From an uncultured Psychrobacter sp. (GTDB lineage Bacteria > Pseudomonadota > Gammaproteobacteria > Pseudomonadales > Moraxellaceae): a DNA stretch of 64,000 bases. The DNA is taken from NCBI RefSeq assembly GCF_947495825.1, contig NZ_CANMAH010000009.1, positions 1 to 64,000 on the forward strand. The letters run 5' to 3'. Each line of letters begins with the position of its first letter. Position 1 is the stretch's first letter. The notes under the pieces are model-generated. The model ran no database searches. It had not been told where the DNA came from and saw only the letters and a program-made list of their open reading frames with translations. Shown one piece after another: positions 55,211 to 64,000 of the stretch. The position numbers were made by a program, and so were the translations under genes.

Positions 55211-56947
55211 TTACACACAGCAAGAGCAATTACGTTTAGTTTTCGACATTTGACCAATACCTGGATTAAACGTATTCGTTGGATCTAGACTTTTATAAAA
55301 GTTCTGCAAGTCAGGTTCCGCTTCGTATAAGTGCCCAACATTATGTTCAGCAGGATACTTTGCCCCTCGCTCATCCAATAATGCTAGCATCATTTTTTTG
55401 ACAAGATGTGCATCACTACCCTTTTTCAAAATATAATCTTGATGAAATACATAACAAAAGAAGTGGCCATAATAAAGTTTTTTTTCTAAATGCTGCTCTA
55501 TTTCTTTAGGCAATGTTTCAAGCCAGTCTAACTCGTTACGTGGTATAGCAATATCAAGTGCCAATATCTCACCCACTTCTTTTTCATGTATAACTTCATA
55601 CCTTAATGCGGCGCCTGCTGCTGCAAAGCGATTCAAAAAGGCACTTTCTGACTCTTCTTTATCACATTCAAAATACGCACCCGTTTCTGAAGATTGAAAA
55701 AACGACTTCAAAAAATCTTGTGCCTCTTCTATACCATCGTCACTCATCTTTACTATGAGATGATGCTCGTACTCATCACGGTACTCTAGCATTCGCTTGG
55801 GTAAATGCTTTGGAAACATATTACCAAGAAACTGCATAACCTTATCGGTAAAATGTTTGGGCATCCACGACCACTTATTCAGCCTTGCATCAATGGCACC
55901 TTTGATAGAAAATAACCTTGGCAATGCATCTGTGCCAAGATGTTTGATACTCAAAAAAGTGTCTTTACCATATTTAGCGGATACGTCAAATATATCTCGG
56001 TGCATATACTCCCCCACTTCAGGAATATTTTTAAAGCTTGATAATATCTGTCGTCGCAACTGTGCCAGCTCATTCACACTGTTACTGCCTATATAAAAGG
56101 TTTTCTCTCTTGCAGCGGTCGGGTAAGTGTCAAGTCGTACGGCAAATACAGCGAGCTTGCCAGCGCAGCCACTGGCTTCATACAGCCTGCGCTTGTCAGC
56201 ATTAAAACGACTTGGCGTACTTGCATCAACATCTGTCACTCTTGCGATATACTCTTTATCTGATGCCAGCTTGCCACTGTCAGGTAGCTCTTTTTTATCA
56301 AAATCGCCATTTTGTAAGTTCGTTAGTATCTCTTCCGGAGAATCACCCAAATCTATGTCTAAATGATTCACCAATACCAGCTGACCGTGTTTGTTTATTT
56401 GTGCAAATAAAGCAAGCTCGGTATAAGCAGGGCCTCTTTTTACCAAGGCCCCTCCTGAGTTGTTAGAAACCCCGCCAATGATAGACGCCCCTAATGTCGA
56501 GGAACCAATGACCGAATGAGGGGCTCGATTGACCAAGTTCAGCTGACTTTGCAGTTGGTGTAGCGTCGCCCCAGGCAAGCCAATCACTTGCTCGTTATCA
56601 TTCACTAAATACAACTGATTGATTGCCAGGGTATTAATTACAATCACAAGTCTATCATAGTCGTTACCGCTTGGTGTTGAGCCTTCGGTCAATCCTGTTT
56701 TGGCAGCTTGCATGATAATAATGCAATTACCTTCGACACACACTTCTAGGCTACGCCAAATGTCTAACAGCGTTTTTGGAAACAACACCGCTAAAGTACT
56801 TCCGCCCCCAGAGCGCCATCCCATTCTATAGTGCTCATTTTTCTCTGGATCAGCCTGTAACTGACTGGCTCCTAACAAACGTGTCAACTTATCCAAAACT
56901 TGGTCAGCACTGAGTGCGCTTTGAGAAGAAACATCTGATAAATACAT
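55211..56947 (-). CDS. dld: D-lactate dehydrogenase, quinone-dependent (Dld)
   Basis: A 578-residue membrane-associated FAD enzyme oxidising D-lactate to pyruvate. It follows E. coli Dld (571) along its length: 'LMQAANTGLTEGSTPNG'-like 'QAAKTGLTEGSTPSGNDYDR', 'HSVIGSSTLGASIIGG', 'NNSGGALVKRGPAYTE', 'GEYMHRDIFDVSAKYGKDTF', 'KLYYGHFFCYVFHQDYI', 'YPAEHNVGHLY' and 'PTNTFNPGIG'. I start at 56947 because a perfect AGGAGG lies 5 bases upstream; the frame also opens at an ATG at 56983 that overlaps the lldP stop (TAATG). Coupled with lldP, it gives use of both lactate enantiomers. Confidence 0.95.
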   Translation of the reverse strand: MYLSDVSSQSALSADQVLDKLTRLLGASQLQADPEKNEHYRMGWRSGGGSTLAVLFPKTLLDIWRSLEVCVEGNCIIIMQAAKTGLTEGSTPSGNDYDRLVIVINTLAINQLYLVNDNEQVIGLPGATLHQLQSQLNLVNRAPHSVIGSSTLGASIIGGVSNNSGGALVKRGPAYTELALFAQINKHGQLVLVNHLDIDLGDSPEEILTNLQNGDFDKKELPDSGKLASDKEYIARVTDVDASTPSRFNADKRRLYEASGCAGKLAVFAVRLDTYPTAAREKTFYIGSNSVNELAQLRRQILSSFKNIPEVGEYMHRDIFDVSAKYGKDTFLSIKHLGTDALPRLFSIKGAIDARLNKWSWMPKHFTDKVMQFLGNMFPKHLPKRMLEYRDEYEHHLIVKMSDDGIEEAQDFLKSFFQSSETGAYFECDKEESESAFLNRFAAAGAALRYEVIHEKEVGEILALDIAIPRNELDWLETLPKEIEQHLEKKLYYGHFFCYVFHQDYILKKGSDAHLVKKMMLALLDERGAKYPAEHNVGHLYEAEPDLQNFYKSLDPTNTFNPGIGQMSKTKRNCSCCV

Positions 56948-56982
56948 GAGACCCTCCTGGCCTAGTAACTGCTTGTCACTCA

Positions 56983-58692
56983 TTAGGCTAAAGGTCCATG
57001 AAACTCAAAAACATAGATGGTAGCCATGACGATTATTCCACAGAGCAATACATAATATAGAGTGGGTAAAATGGTACGCCTCAGTGTGGCACCTTCCATC
57101 CCAAGTAAGCCTACCGTTGCTGATGCAGCCACCACGTTATGAATAGCAATCATATTACCAGCGGCAGCGCCAACGGCTTGAGACGCAATGATTAAAGAAG
57201 GTGAGATATTTAAGCTTATCGCAGCTTCGTATTGAAACTGACTAAACATCATATTAGAGACGGTATTGGAACCGGCGATAAAGGCTCCTAGTGCACCAAT
57301 GGTTGAACTGATTAACGGAAAGGCACTGCCAAAAGTACCCGCAAACAACTCGGCACTTGCCACTGGCATACTCGCCACATCTGATAAGTTTACGCCTGAA
57401 TTAATAAAAATTCTTACCATCGGAATCGTAAAAATCAGGACAAAACCCGCTGACAAAATGGTTTTACCTGATTCTTTAAATGCATTATTTAATGCACTTC
57501 CTGGTTTTTTGGTTTGAAAAGCAGCGGCAACTAGCGCACTTATTAATAACAACCCTCCTGGTAAATACAAAGGACTAAAACTGGCGCTTATATCTGCTTC
57601 ACCCAAAACAGACGTGAAATCTAACGTTGCACTATTGAGTAAAGATTTAAATTCAGCAAACACTCTTGAACATACCAATAAAAGGGTAACCAGCAAATAA
57701 GGAAACCATGCCATAACCCCTGACATTTTTTTGCCATCTGAACTTGGTGTCAAATCTTCTTTACTAACTACTAACTTTCCCATCCATTCGCTCGGCCAGT
57801 TTTTTTGCGGTGCAAAGTCCCATGATGTTTTGGGCACTAAAAACCCTCTTTTAGCAGCGTTGACGACGATAGCGATACTGACTAAACCACCGATAAGAGA
57901 GGGAAACTCAGGTCCTAAAAAAATGCCTGTCAATGTATAAGGAATCGTAAATGTCAAACCCGCAAAAATAGCAAATGGCCAAATAGCGAAACCTTCCTTC
58001 CAGCTTTTGTTTTTACCAAAAAAGCGAGTCAGCATCATCACCATAATGAGTGGCATAAACGTACCAATAGCGCCATGAATCATGGCAACTTGACCGGTAA
58101 TCAGTTGTAAAAAATCGCCCCACTGTAACCCTTCTTGTGCCAGTTGAGCGCTAATAGCGGTGGTATCTAATCCTTTATTTACACCAATAACGATCGGTGT
58201 ACCCACAGCACCAAATGATACGGGCGTACTTTGTATCATCATTCCCATTAATACTGCACCTAGCGCCGGAAAGCCGATCGCCACCAGTAAAGGCGCGGCA
58301 ATCGCAGCTGGTGTACCAAAACCGGAAGCACCCTCAAGAAAAGTGCCAAAACACCATGCAATAATAATGGCTTGTACCCGTCTATCTGGCGATACATTGG
58401 TAAACCCAGCACGGATAACGGCAATGGCACCAGTGTGTTTCAACGTATTGAGTAAAAAAATAGCACCAAAGACGATCCACAGTACTGAGACCGTAATGAC
58501 TGAACCTTGAATGATCGATGATGACACTCGGTTAAGTGTCATATCCCATATGAAAATAGCCAAAGCGGCCGTCACCGCTAAAATAATTGGCATTGTTTTT
58601 TTGGCTGACCATTGCAAGCCTATCAAAAAAACACCACAGAGAACGATTGGCAGTAATGCCAGTAGGCCATATATTGTTTGATTCAAAATCAT
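56983..58692 (-). CDS. lldP: L-lactate permease (LctP family)
   Basis: A 569-residue LctP-type lactate/glycolate proton symporter with about 12-13 membrane segments. Family blocks include 'CFGTFLEGASGFGTPAAIAA', 'TPVSFGAVGTPIVIGVNKGL' and 'FIAGSNTVSNMMFSQFQ', plus 'SQAVGAAAGNMIAIHNVVAA'. It is the first gene of the lactate operon. AAAAGGAT lies only 2-3 bases before the ATG, so a TTG two codons later (58686) may also be used. It is divergent from a LysR gene. Confidence 0.94.
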   Translation of the reverse strand: MILNQTIYGLLALLPIVLCGVFLIGLQWSAKKTMPIILAVTAALAIFIWDMTLNRVSSSIIQGSVITVSVLWIVFGAIFLLNTLKHTGAIAVIRAGFTNVSPDRRVQAIIIAWCFGTFLEGASGFGTPAAIAAPLLVAIGFPALGAVLMGMMIQSTPVSFGAVGTPIVIGVNKGLDTTAISAQLAQEGLQWGDFLQLITGQVAMIHGAIGTFMPLIMVMMLTRFFGKNKSWKEGFAIWPFAIFAGLTFTIPYTLTGIFLGPEFPSLIGGLVSIAIVVNAAKRGFLVPKTSWDFAPQKNWPSEWMGKLVVSKEDLTPSSDGKKMSGVMAWFPYLLVTLLLVCSRVFAEFKSLLNSATLDFTSVLGEADISASFSPLYLPGGLLLISALVAAAFQTKKPGSALNNAFKESGKTILSAGFVLIFTIPMVRIFINSGVNLSDVASMPVASAELFAGTFGSAFPLISSTIGALGAFIAGSNTVSNMMFSQFQYEAAISLNISPSLIIASQAVGAAAGNMIAIHNVVAASATVGLLGMEGATLRRTILPTLYYVLLCGIIVMATIYVFEFHGPLA

Positions 58693-58988
58693 ATCCTTTT
58701 TTTGTCGCTTAATCTTCCTTGAATACTAGCCATCTAACATCTAAGCCCTTGTTTTGACGGCTCAATGATGACCAAATTGTATGAAACACTTGCAAACAGG
58801 GACTGTTAATTTACCCAAGCTGTCTTTCAGATAGAGTCATACAGCTTCAATGAGTCCATGGTCTAATGTTCAAAAAATTTTAAAATAGTCTACGCTTTAT
58901 TAATAGAGTGATATATTGCATCAAATGACAATGTCATTTTCTTTTTTTGCTATAATCTAGACCGCATTACACCAATTGGAGCTCAAAT
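58693..58988. promoter_or_regulatory. Divergent lactate operon / LysR promoter region
   Basis: 296 bp between lldP and a LysR gene. A palindrome AATGACA-A-TGTCATT lies at 58924-58938, just upstream of a TATAAT at 58951-58956 that faces the LysR gene. It overlaps the expected -35, which suits autoregulation and control of the lactate operon. Confidence 0.6.
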
Positions 58989-59900
58989 ATGGTCAAAGCT
59001 GACGATATGGTTTTGTTTGTCCAAGTTGTTGATGAAGGCTCATTTTCTCGAGTCGCGGAAAAAATGTCATTAACGAACTCAGTGGTAAGCAAGCGTATTG
59101 CAAGATTAGAAGAAAACTTAAATGCTCAGCTACTTTATAGAAGCACCAGAAAGTTGAGCGTAACCGATGCAGGCAGGACGCTTTATAACAAAGCTAAAAT
59201 CGCTAAATCTGCCTTTCAAGAAGCCGAAAACGCCGTAACGGGTTATAGTGAGGATATGAAAGGCAACATACGTATAACCATGCCTGTGGTCTCTGCTCAT
59301 TTAGTATTGAGCGAATCCATTGCCGAATTCTGTAAACAACATCCAGAAATATCGGTAGATTTGCAGATCACCAATCGATTGGTTGGTTTGATAGAAGAAG
59401 GGTTTGATCTGGCCATAAGAACCGCTGAACTTGAAGACTCCTCGCTTATCGCAAAGCGCCTGATAGACAGCCAATGGGTAATATGTGCGACTCCAGACTA
59501 TTTAAAACAGTATGGTACCCCTCAAACGCCTGAAGAATTAGAGAGTCATGAGTGCTTGGTTTATAAGTTTGATAATACTTCTAATAACAATAACGTATGG
59601 CCATTATATATAGACGGTACAAAGCAATTAATGCCTGTCTATGGTCGGTTTCATAGCAATCATCTTAGTGCAATTAAACAAGCTATACTTAGCGATTTAG
59701 GTATCGCTTTTTTACCACAGGTGCTGGTTTATGAGGAAATGCAGAAAAATACACTCACGCAGATTTTACAACGTTTTACACGAAAGAGACTGGGTCTGTA
59801 TGCGGTCTATCCTAAGGCAAGGCAACCGGATCAGAAGTTAAAACTACTCATTGCACATTTGCAAGAATCATTACATCAAAAACATGCTTACTACTGCTAA
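58989..59900 (+). CDS. LysR-family regulator beside lactate genes
   Basis: A 303-residue LysR regulator. The helix-turn-helix occupies about residues 4-62 ('SFSRVAEKMSLTNSVVSKRI', 'NLNAQLLYRSTRKLSVTDAG'); the effector domain follows with 'GNIRITMPVVSAHLVLSE' and 'EEGFDLAIRTAELEDSSLIA'. Divergent position to lldP suggests it controls lactate uptake and oxidation; the usual enterobacterial regulator here is the GntR-type LldR, which is absent. TTGGAG precedes the ATG. The inducer is unknown and control is inferred from position only. Confidence 0.9.
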   Translation: MVKADDMVLFVQVVDEGSFSRVAEKMSLTNSVVSKRIARLEENLNAQLLYRSTRKLSVTDAGRTLYNKAKIAKSAFQEAENAVTGYSEDMKGNIRITMPVVSAHLVLSESIAEFCKQHPEISVDLQITNRLVGLIEEGFDLAIRTAELEDSSLIAKRLIDSQWVICATPDYLKQYGTPQTPEELESHECLVYKFDNTSNNNNVWPLYIDGTKQLMPVYGRFHSNHLSAIKQAILSDLGIAFLPQVLVYEEMQKNTLTQILQRFTRKRLGLYAVYPKARQPDQKLKLLIAHLQESLHQKHAYYC

Positions 59901-60002
59901 ACAATTTACGCATCACGTTACAACGTATCGGTTTTATTCGGTATCGACTATGTGTTTTATAAACTATATTATAATAAAATGCGATAACAGCTTATATCTA
60001 TA

Positions 60003-60034
60003 AAAAAAGGGATAAATAAATATCCCTTTATTGT
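60003..60034. terminator. Bidirectional terminator (LysR / autotransporter)
   Basis: A 9-bp perfect stem (AAAGGGATA at 60006-60014, TATCCCTTT at 60021-60029) has an A-run and a weak T-run and lies between convergent genes. Confidence 0.8.
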
Positions 60035-60047
60035 GTATCATTAATTG

Positions 60048-62693
60048 CTACCAGCTATAACCCAAGCCTACACCACCTGATGTCTCATCTTTGGTGAAAG
60101 CGCCGCCGACACTGACGCTGGCATTGGGATGTATCACGCGTTGATAGCCGACAGAAACCGCTTGCTCAGATCCCTGAAAACCTGCGCCTATACCTATGCG
60201 GTTTTTACCTTCTAGTCCTGCTGTACTCGTAGCCATATTTAACATGGCGGCACTCATCGCGCCTTGACGATCAAACCGCTCATCGACCTCACGAAAACGT
60301 CTTTCATTTTCATACTCATAGCTTTGAAAGTTGTTATTTAAAGTCGCTATATTGGTATCGGTATACGCATTGGCCGTTTCGATAGCGTGCGTTTTTTCAG
60401 CTTGTAGTTGACTCACATTTACGGCATCATGCTCATCAGTGCCATCAGCGACATTTATTATTTGACGTTGGTTACTAGCAGAGCCAACGGATACGGTGTT
60501 GTGACGGTCAAGATCAGAGCTAACAGAACTAGAGTTATTGCCTAATACCACTGCGTTTTCAGCTGAAGTATTAACATTGTTACCTAACACAAAAGTATTA
60601 TCGCCCAACACCGTGTTATCGTTACCCAAAGCGTAACTGCTATTGCCGCTGACGGTATTTGGGTCACCAATCGCACCAGAATAGTCTCCTGTGACCTGAT
60701 TGCCTGTACCTATACTAATGGACTGCAAACCGCTTGCTTCTGCCCTATCACCAATGGCAATAGATTGCTCACCTTGACCTTGCCATGCTGCGCTATTGGC
60801 GCTAGTAGCAGTAATTGTAGAATCAGCATCTATAGACCTCATTCTTGTGTTATCGTCAATAGCAACCGCTCTTGCAAACATACTGATGTCGTTTTCGATA
60901 AATTCAGATTGTATGGTCGCTGTTTGAGCCATAGCTGGCTGCGCTGCGAATGAGAAGTTTCTTTGTATCACCAATATCTGATCATCGACGTAACGCTTAT
61001 TTGCAGCATCATAAGCATTTTGTGGATCGGCAACGTTGGTGATACGTTTTTCGCTACCCGCGCGGCCCACTGAAATAGTATCGCTCTCGTCTGCCAACGA
61101 GTTATGACCAATCGCAGTTGCCCGTGCTGCCGTAGCTTGGCTGTTGCTGCCAAACACACTACTATAATAACCTGATGCCGTATTATTGCGACCTACTGCA
61201 CTGCTATTAATACCTGTTGCTTTATTAAAAGAGCCTAGCGCACTGCTATATTCACTATCTGCGTCATTTTTATAACCTATCGCGATACTTGCATTACCTG
61301 ATGCTATATTGGAGCGACCTACTGCACTGCTAGCATTACCTGATGCTATATTAGAGCGACCTACTGCACTGCTATTAATACCCGTTGCTTTATTAAAAGA
61401 GCCTAGCGCACTGCTATATTCACTATCTGCGTCATTTTTGTAACCTATCGCACTACTTGCATTACCTGATGCAATATTGGAACGACCTATTGCACTACTA
61501 GCAGCACCCGTTGCCGTATTAGAGCGTCCTAGCGCATTGCTATCAACACCCAGTGCTGTATTACTAACTCCTATCGCACTGCTATTACGTGCTGATACCT
61601 TATTAGCAGATCCTATTGCATTACTAAAGTCATCCGATGCTTCATTATTGAAACCTACCGCACTGCTGTATTCGCCTGATGCAGTATTTCCAGAGCCCAT
61701 TGTACTACTCCAACCGCCCTGTGCAGTATTACTAACACCTACCGCAATGCTAACATCACCTGATGCTGTATTACTACGACCTAAAGCACTGCTATCAACG
61801 CCTAGTGCCTTATTGCTAACGCCAAGCGCGCTACTATTAATTCTTGATGCTTCATTAGAAGTACCTAGGGCACTACTAAATTTACCTGACGCCTCATTTT
61901 TATACCCTACGGCGTTGCTATAATCTCCCAATGCTGTATTAAGACGACCTAACGCACTACTGCCCTCACCTGAAGCCGTATTCTGATTACCTAGGGCACT
62001 GCTATCAAGTCCTGAGGCTTCATTGCTATAACCTACCGAACTGCTGTTTTCGCCCGATGCCGTACTCTCGTTACCTGATGCACTACTATACATACCTGAT
62101 GCTTCATTGCCACGACCTAGAGCGTTACTAAAAAAACCCGACGCTCTATTACCAGCACCCATCGCAACACCATACTCTTCTACTGCCGCATTGCCATTAC
62201 CTATTGCAACGGTCCCCCAAGTCTGCGCGTTATTGTTACTACCTACAGCACTACTATCATTACCTCTCGCTGTATTATTAAGACCTAAAGCACTGCTCCA
62301 ATCTCCTGAAGCATTGTTGTCAACACCTAAAGCACTACTAAATCTACCCCCTGCCCAGTTATCAAAACCGACTTCAGTACTGAATGAAGGAAATGGATAT
62401 TCATCAAGATCCACATCATCACTGCTTTTATTTAAATTAATGTAAGTAGGATCGGTATTATCAAACCCAGTATCGGCCCAGACAGTAGCGCTAATCGCTG
62501 TCATACCAAGAACCAAAGCTTTCAGGGTCAATACTGGATAACTGGGTGAACAGTGGGATGAGCCAACAAAAGATATATCTTGATTGACACTACCAGTCAC
62601 ACCGCCAGTCTTGCCAGCACTTTTCGCACTCTCGGACACTACTACTATGCATCCTAACGACTTACTCCATATTTTTTTAAACACTTTGTTCAT
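60048..62693 (-). CDS. Trimeric autotransporter adhesin (YadA-like)
   Basis: An 881-residue surface protein. It opens with an extended signal region, 'MNKVFKKIWSKSLGCIVVVS', and the signal peptidase site is likely after 'SATVWA' near 73. It continues with about thirty 14-residue head repeats of the kind 'SSALGxxNxASGxx' (about 95-520). A neck 'NVADPQNAYDAANKRYVDD' and a second short head follow, then neck 'INVADGTDEHDAVNVSQLQ', a very short coiled-coil stalk and a C-terminal membrane anchor ending 'GGVGLGYSW'. It should trimerise and mediate adhesion to hosts, surfaces or other cells. AGGAG lies before the ATG at 62693. The long head and tiny stalk are unusual proportions. Confidence 0.93.
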   Translation of the reverse strand: MNKVFKKIWSKSLGCIVVVSESAKSAGKTGGVTGSVNQDISFVGSSHCSPSYPVLTLKALVLGMTAISATVWADTGFDNTDPTYINLNKSSDDVDLDEYPFPSFSTEVGFDNWAGGRFSSALGVDNNASGDWSSALGLNNTARGNDSSAVGSNNNAQTWGTVAIGNGNAAVEEYGVAMGAGNRASGFFSNALGRGNEASGMYSSASGNESTASGENSSSVGYSNEASGLDSSALGNQNTASGEGSSALGRLNTALGDYSNAVGYKNEASGKFSSALGTSNEASRINSSALGVSNKALGVDSSALGRSNTASGDVSIAVGVSNTAQGGWSSTMGSGNTASGEYSSAVGFNNEASDDFSNAIGSANKVSARNSSAIGVSNTALGVDSNALGRSNTATGAASSAIGRSNIASGNASSAIGYKNDADSEYSSALGSFNKATGINSSAVGRSNIASGNASSAVGRSNIASGNASIAIGYKNDADSEYSSALGSFNKATGINSSAVGRNNTASGYYSSVFGSNSQATAARATAIGHNSLADESDTISVGRAGSEKRITNVADPQNAYDAANKRYVDDQILVIQRNFSFAAQPAMAQTATIQSEFIENDISMFARAVAIDDNTRMRSIDADSTITATSANSAAWQGQGEQSIAIGDRAEASGLQSISIGTGNQVTGDYSGAIGDPNTVSGNSSYALGNDNTVLGDNTFVLGNNVNTSAENAVVLGNNSSSVSSDLDRHNTVSVGSASNQRQIINVADGTDEHDAVNVSQLQAEKTHAIETANAYTDTNIATLNNNFQSYEYENERRFREVDERFDRQGAMSAAMLNMATSTAGLEGKNRIGIGAGFQGSEQAVSVGYQRVIHPNASVSVGGAFTKDETSGGVGLGYSW
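61188..61523 (-). repeat. 168-bp tandem duplication in the adhesin head
   Basis: Bases 61188-61355 and 61356-61523 are near-identical copies of four head repeats (4 x 42 bp, 56 residues), differing by only a few scattered substitutions. Low divergence, including at silent positions, indicates recent duplication. Confidence 0.9.
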
Positions 62694-63267
62694 AGCCTGC
62701 TCCTTAGCTTTTAAAAACAATTTCGGCCATTATTCGTCAAAGTGAATATGTTTACAAGCTTGCAAAATGTAAATACGGTGTAATTCTTTATTACTACTCT
62801 ATACAAAAAATACATTAAGAATATTATTGAACAATTTTCCATCGATTCTATAAATAAGAGACTCAATTTCTTATAAAGAATATGGCATGTTTATAAATAT
62901 CGAAAAGATATCATCCATATAAAAACACGCTCTATTATTGAATAATAATCATCCAATAATAGAGCGTGTTTAATACCAATAGATTAGCAGTCTACCTTTG
63001 AGTATTACTAATTTACGACTAAATTTCCTTTAAATTAAATTCGTTTCTAGACGAAAATAGATATTTATTAATGACAAAGTTTAATTACAAAAGTTTGTTA
63101 AAATAGTTTTGTTGGTATTTGTTATTTTATGACAAAGTTTTCTTATTATTCATAAAGAACAGACATTAATATTATATTTTAACTGAAACTATTTTCACTA
63201 TAAATCCAAAGTCATTTCTTATAAACCCTATTTTAAATGCTTATAATTTGATTATACGTCGCAATGA
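62694..63267. other. Intergenic region upstream of the autotransporter
   Basis: 574 bp, no protein gene. It contains a strong minus-strand terminator at 62924-62970 and, to its right, about 300 bp of AT-rich DNA with a 12-bp direct repeat (atgacaaagttt at 63071-63082 and 63129-63140). The adhesin promoter must lie left of the terminator, in 62694-62923. Confidence 0.6.
62920..62972 (-). terminator. Strong terminator (17-bp perfect stem)
   Basis: 62924-62940 and 62954-62970 are perfect complements with a 13-base loop, followed by gtttttat on the minus strand. It lies 297 bp past the stop of the membrane-protein gene, so it ends either a long 3' UTR or an unannotated small transcript. Confidence 0.92.
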
Positions 63268-64000
63268 CTAGTTGTTCGTTTCGCGATATAAAGTACTTTG
63301 TGCCTCCTCTGCAAAATCTTCATAACTAATCGTCGGCTCATTATTATCAGTTTTAGTGCGGCGAGCTTCTACATCGCTGGCATCATTACTGGTGTCGATA
63401 GCTGGTTCTGTTTTGGCCATTACGTCTGTTGTAGCAGTCTTTGACGGCGTATCCTGTATTTGTTCATCGCTTAACTTAGATTTATCTACCGGATCGTCTG
63501 CGGGTAATTCATCTGTAGTTACAGTGTTATCTAATAAATTTGTATCGCTTATATCCTTAGTTTCAGCATTCCCTGTTGCCTTTTTATCAGCCAGCGCTTC
63601 CACACTCGCAGCCTCTGGCTCGTCAGCGCTCACCACTGTTGTATTTGAGACTTCTGTAGCTGACTCACTGTTAGCAAATATATCTGTCATAGTAAGTAGG
63701 GTAACCACAAGACCACTAAGCAGTAATCCGCACACAATACCAATAATCAATAGCTTGAGCTTTAGGCTACCAATTTGCTTATCTTCTGGTACGCTTGTCT
63801 GTTTGATATCAGCATCTATTTCTAAATCAGTTGGGGATATAGGTGTCGTTACAGGTGCTGGCACGTTATCATTTTCATTGTCAGGCGTAGGCTCTTCATG
63901 TAAGTCTAGTAAAGACAGCTCCAGCGCATCATCAGTATTTTCTGTATTTGCTTTAGAGGTCTCTAGTTGTTGAGCTTCGATTTTTTGATCATTATCTGAG
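63268..64000 (-). CDS. Single-pass membrane protein, Asp/Ser/Thr-rich (N-terminus outside window)
   Basis: The frame is open from the right edge to a stop at 63268, giving 244 visible residues. An acidic hydrophilic cytoplasmic stretch comes first ('TENTDDALELSLLDLHEE'). One transmembrane helix follows ('KLLIIGIVCGLLLSGLVVT'), then a long low-complexity Thr/Asp/Glu/Ser region and a short conserved-looking end 'TISYEDFAEEAQSTLYRE'. I do not recognise the family. An in-frame GTG at 63864 is not needed as a start because the coding frame continues upstream of it. The layout suits a cell-envelope anchor, but function is unknown. Confidence 0.7.
   Translation of the reverse strand, partial: SDNDQKIEAQQLETSKANTENTDDALELSLLDLHEEPTPDNENDNVPAPVTTPISPTDLEIDADIKQTSVPEDKQIGSLKLKLLIIGIVCGLLLSGLVVTLLTMTDIFANSESATEVSNTTVVSADEPEAASVEALADKKATGNAETKDISDTNLLDNTVTTDELPADDPVDKSKLSDEQIQDTPSKTATTDVMAKTEPAIDTSNDASDVEARRTKTDNNEPTISYEDFAEEAQSTLYRETNN

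Noticed and set aside
61188-61523. CRISPR-like array from regular repeats
   Set aside because: The repeats are 42-bp coding units in frame with a YadA-type head, without unique spacers between identical repeats.
61477-62445. Plus-strand frames with periodic Leu/Ala/Pro repeats opposite the adhesin
   Set aside because: They are the antisense of the 42-bp head repeats; periodicity comes from the real gene.
63864-63864. GTG start for the last minus-strand gene
   Set aside because: The same frame stays open to the window edge with similar composition and no ribosome-binding site at this point, so the true start lies outside.
63356-63973. 205-residue Ser/Val-rich frame on the plus strand
   Set aside because: It is antisense to the membrane-protein gene's Asp/Thr/Ser codons; there is no ribosome-binding site and no family signal.

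Overview
The window is a chromosomal segment of a gamma-proteobacterium, most likely Psychrobacter or a close Moraxellaceae relative. This rests on gene content and style: a moderately AT-rich sequence, a 1625-residue NAD-glutamate dehydrogenase, a siroheme sulfite reductase / DUF934 / CysH cluster, a DUF1176 protein, a YadA-type adhesin, and hydrophilic Asn/Ser/Thr/Asp-rich insertions in several housekeeping proteins. Genus assignment is inference; no rRNA is present. I found no tRNA, rRNA, CRISPR array, transposase, integrase or prophage.

Layout. 1-7400: end of dnaX with an EPEPIS tandem repeat, a LysR regulator, yacG-argD, a divergent TrmB-like methyltransferase, a COQ8-like ABC1 kinase and purD. 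7900-18550: the large NAD-GDH, then sbcD-sbcC on the other strand. 18700-34930: sulfur assimilation, with cysG (siroheme), cysH, DUF934, siroheme sulfite reductase and a divergent sat. After a small lipoprotein and a two-gene McrBC-like defence cassette (26145-30409), the sulfate transporter sbp-cysT-cysW-cysA follows. The cassette interrupts an otherwise functionally coherent block and is the most system-like accessory element seen.

34930-46400: an ArsR-family repressor with its own operator, a Fur-box-preceded bfd, and two complementary bacterioferritin subunits (one keeps the ferroxidase centre, the other the haem methionine). Next come an MdtD-like MFS exporter, a YghU-type glutathione transferase, a DUF1176 protein, an RG-rich DEAD-box RNA helicase behind a 559-bp leader, a DUF819 membrane protein and a peroxiredoxin-like protein. 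46500-53700: a short UvrA paralogue, an amidase paired with PxpA, MtfA-type peptidase and a lipoprotein.

53900-59900: a lactate utilisation operon (lldP-dld-lldD) divergent from a LysR regulator whose promoter carries a palindrome. 60000-64000: a trimeric autotransporter with about thirty 14-residue head repeats, including a recent 168-bp internal duplication, and the C-terminal part of a single-pass membrane protein that runs off the right edge.

Most transcription units end in clear intrinsic terminators, many bidirectional. Start codons were moved from the longest reading frame where a Shine-Dalgarno or family N-terminus decided it.
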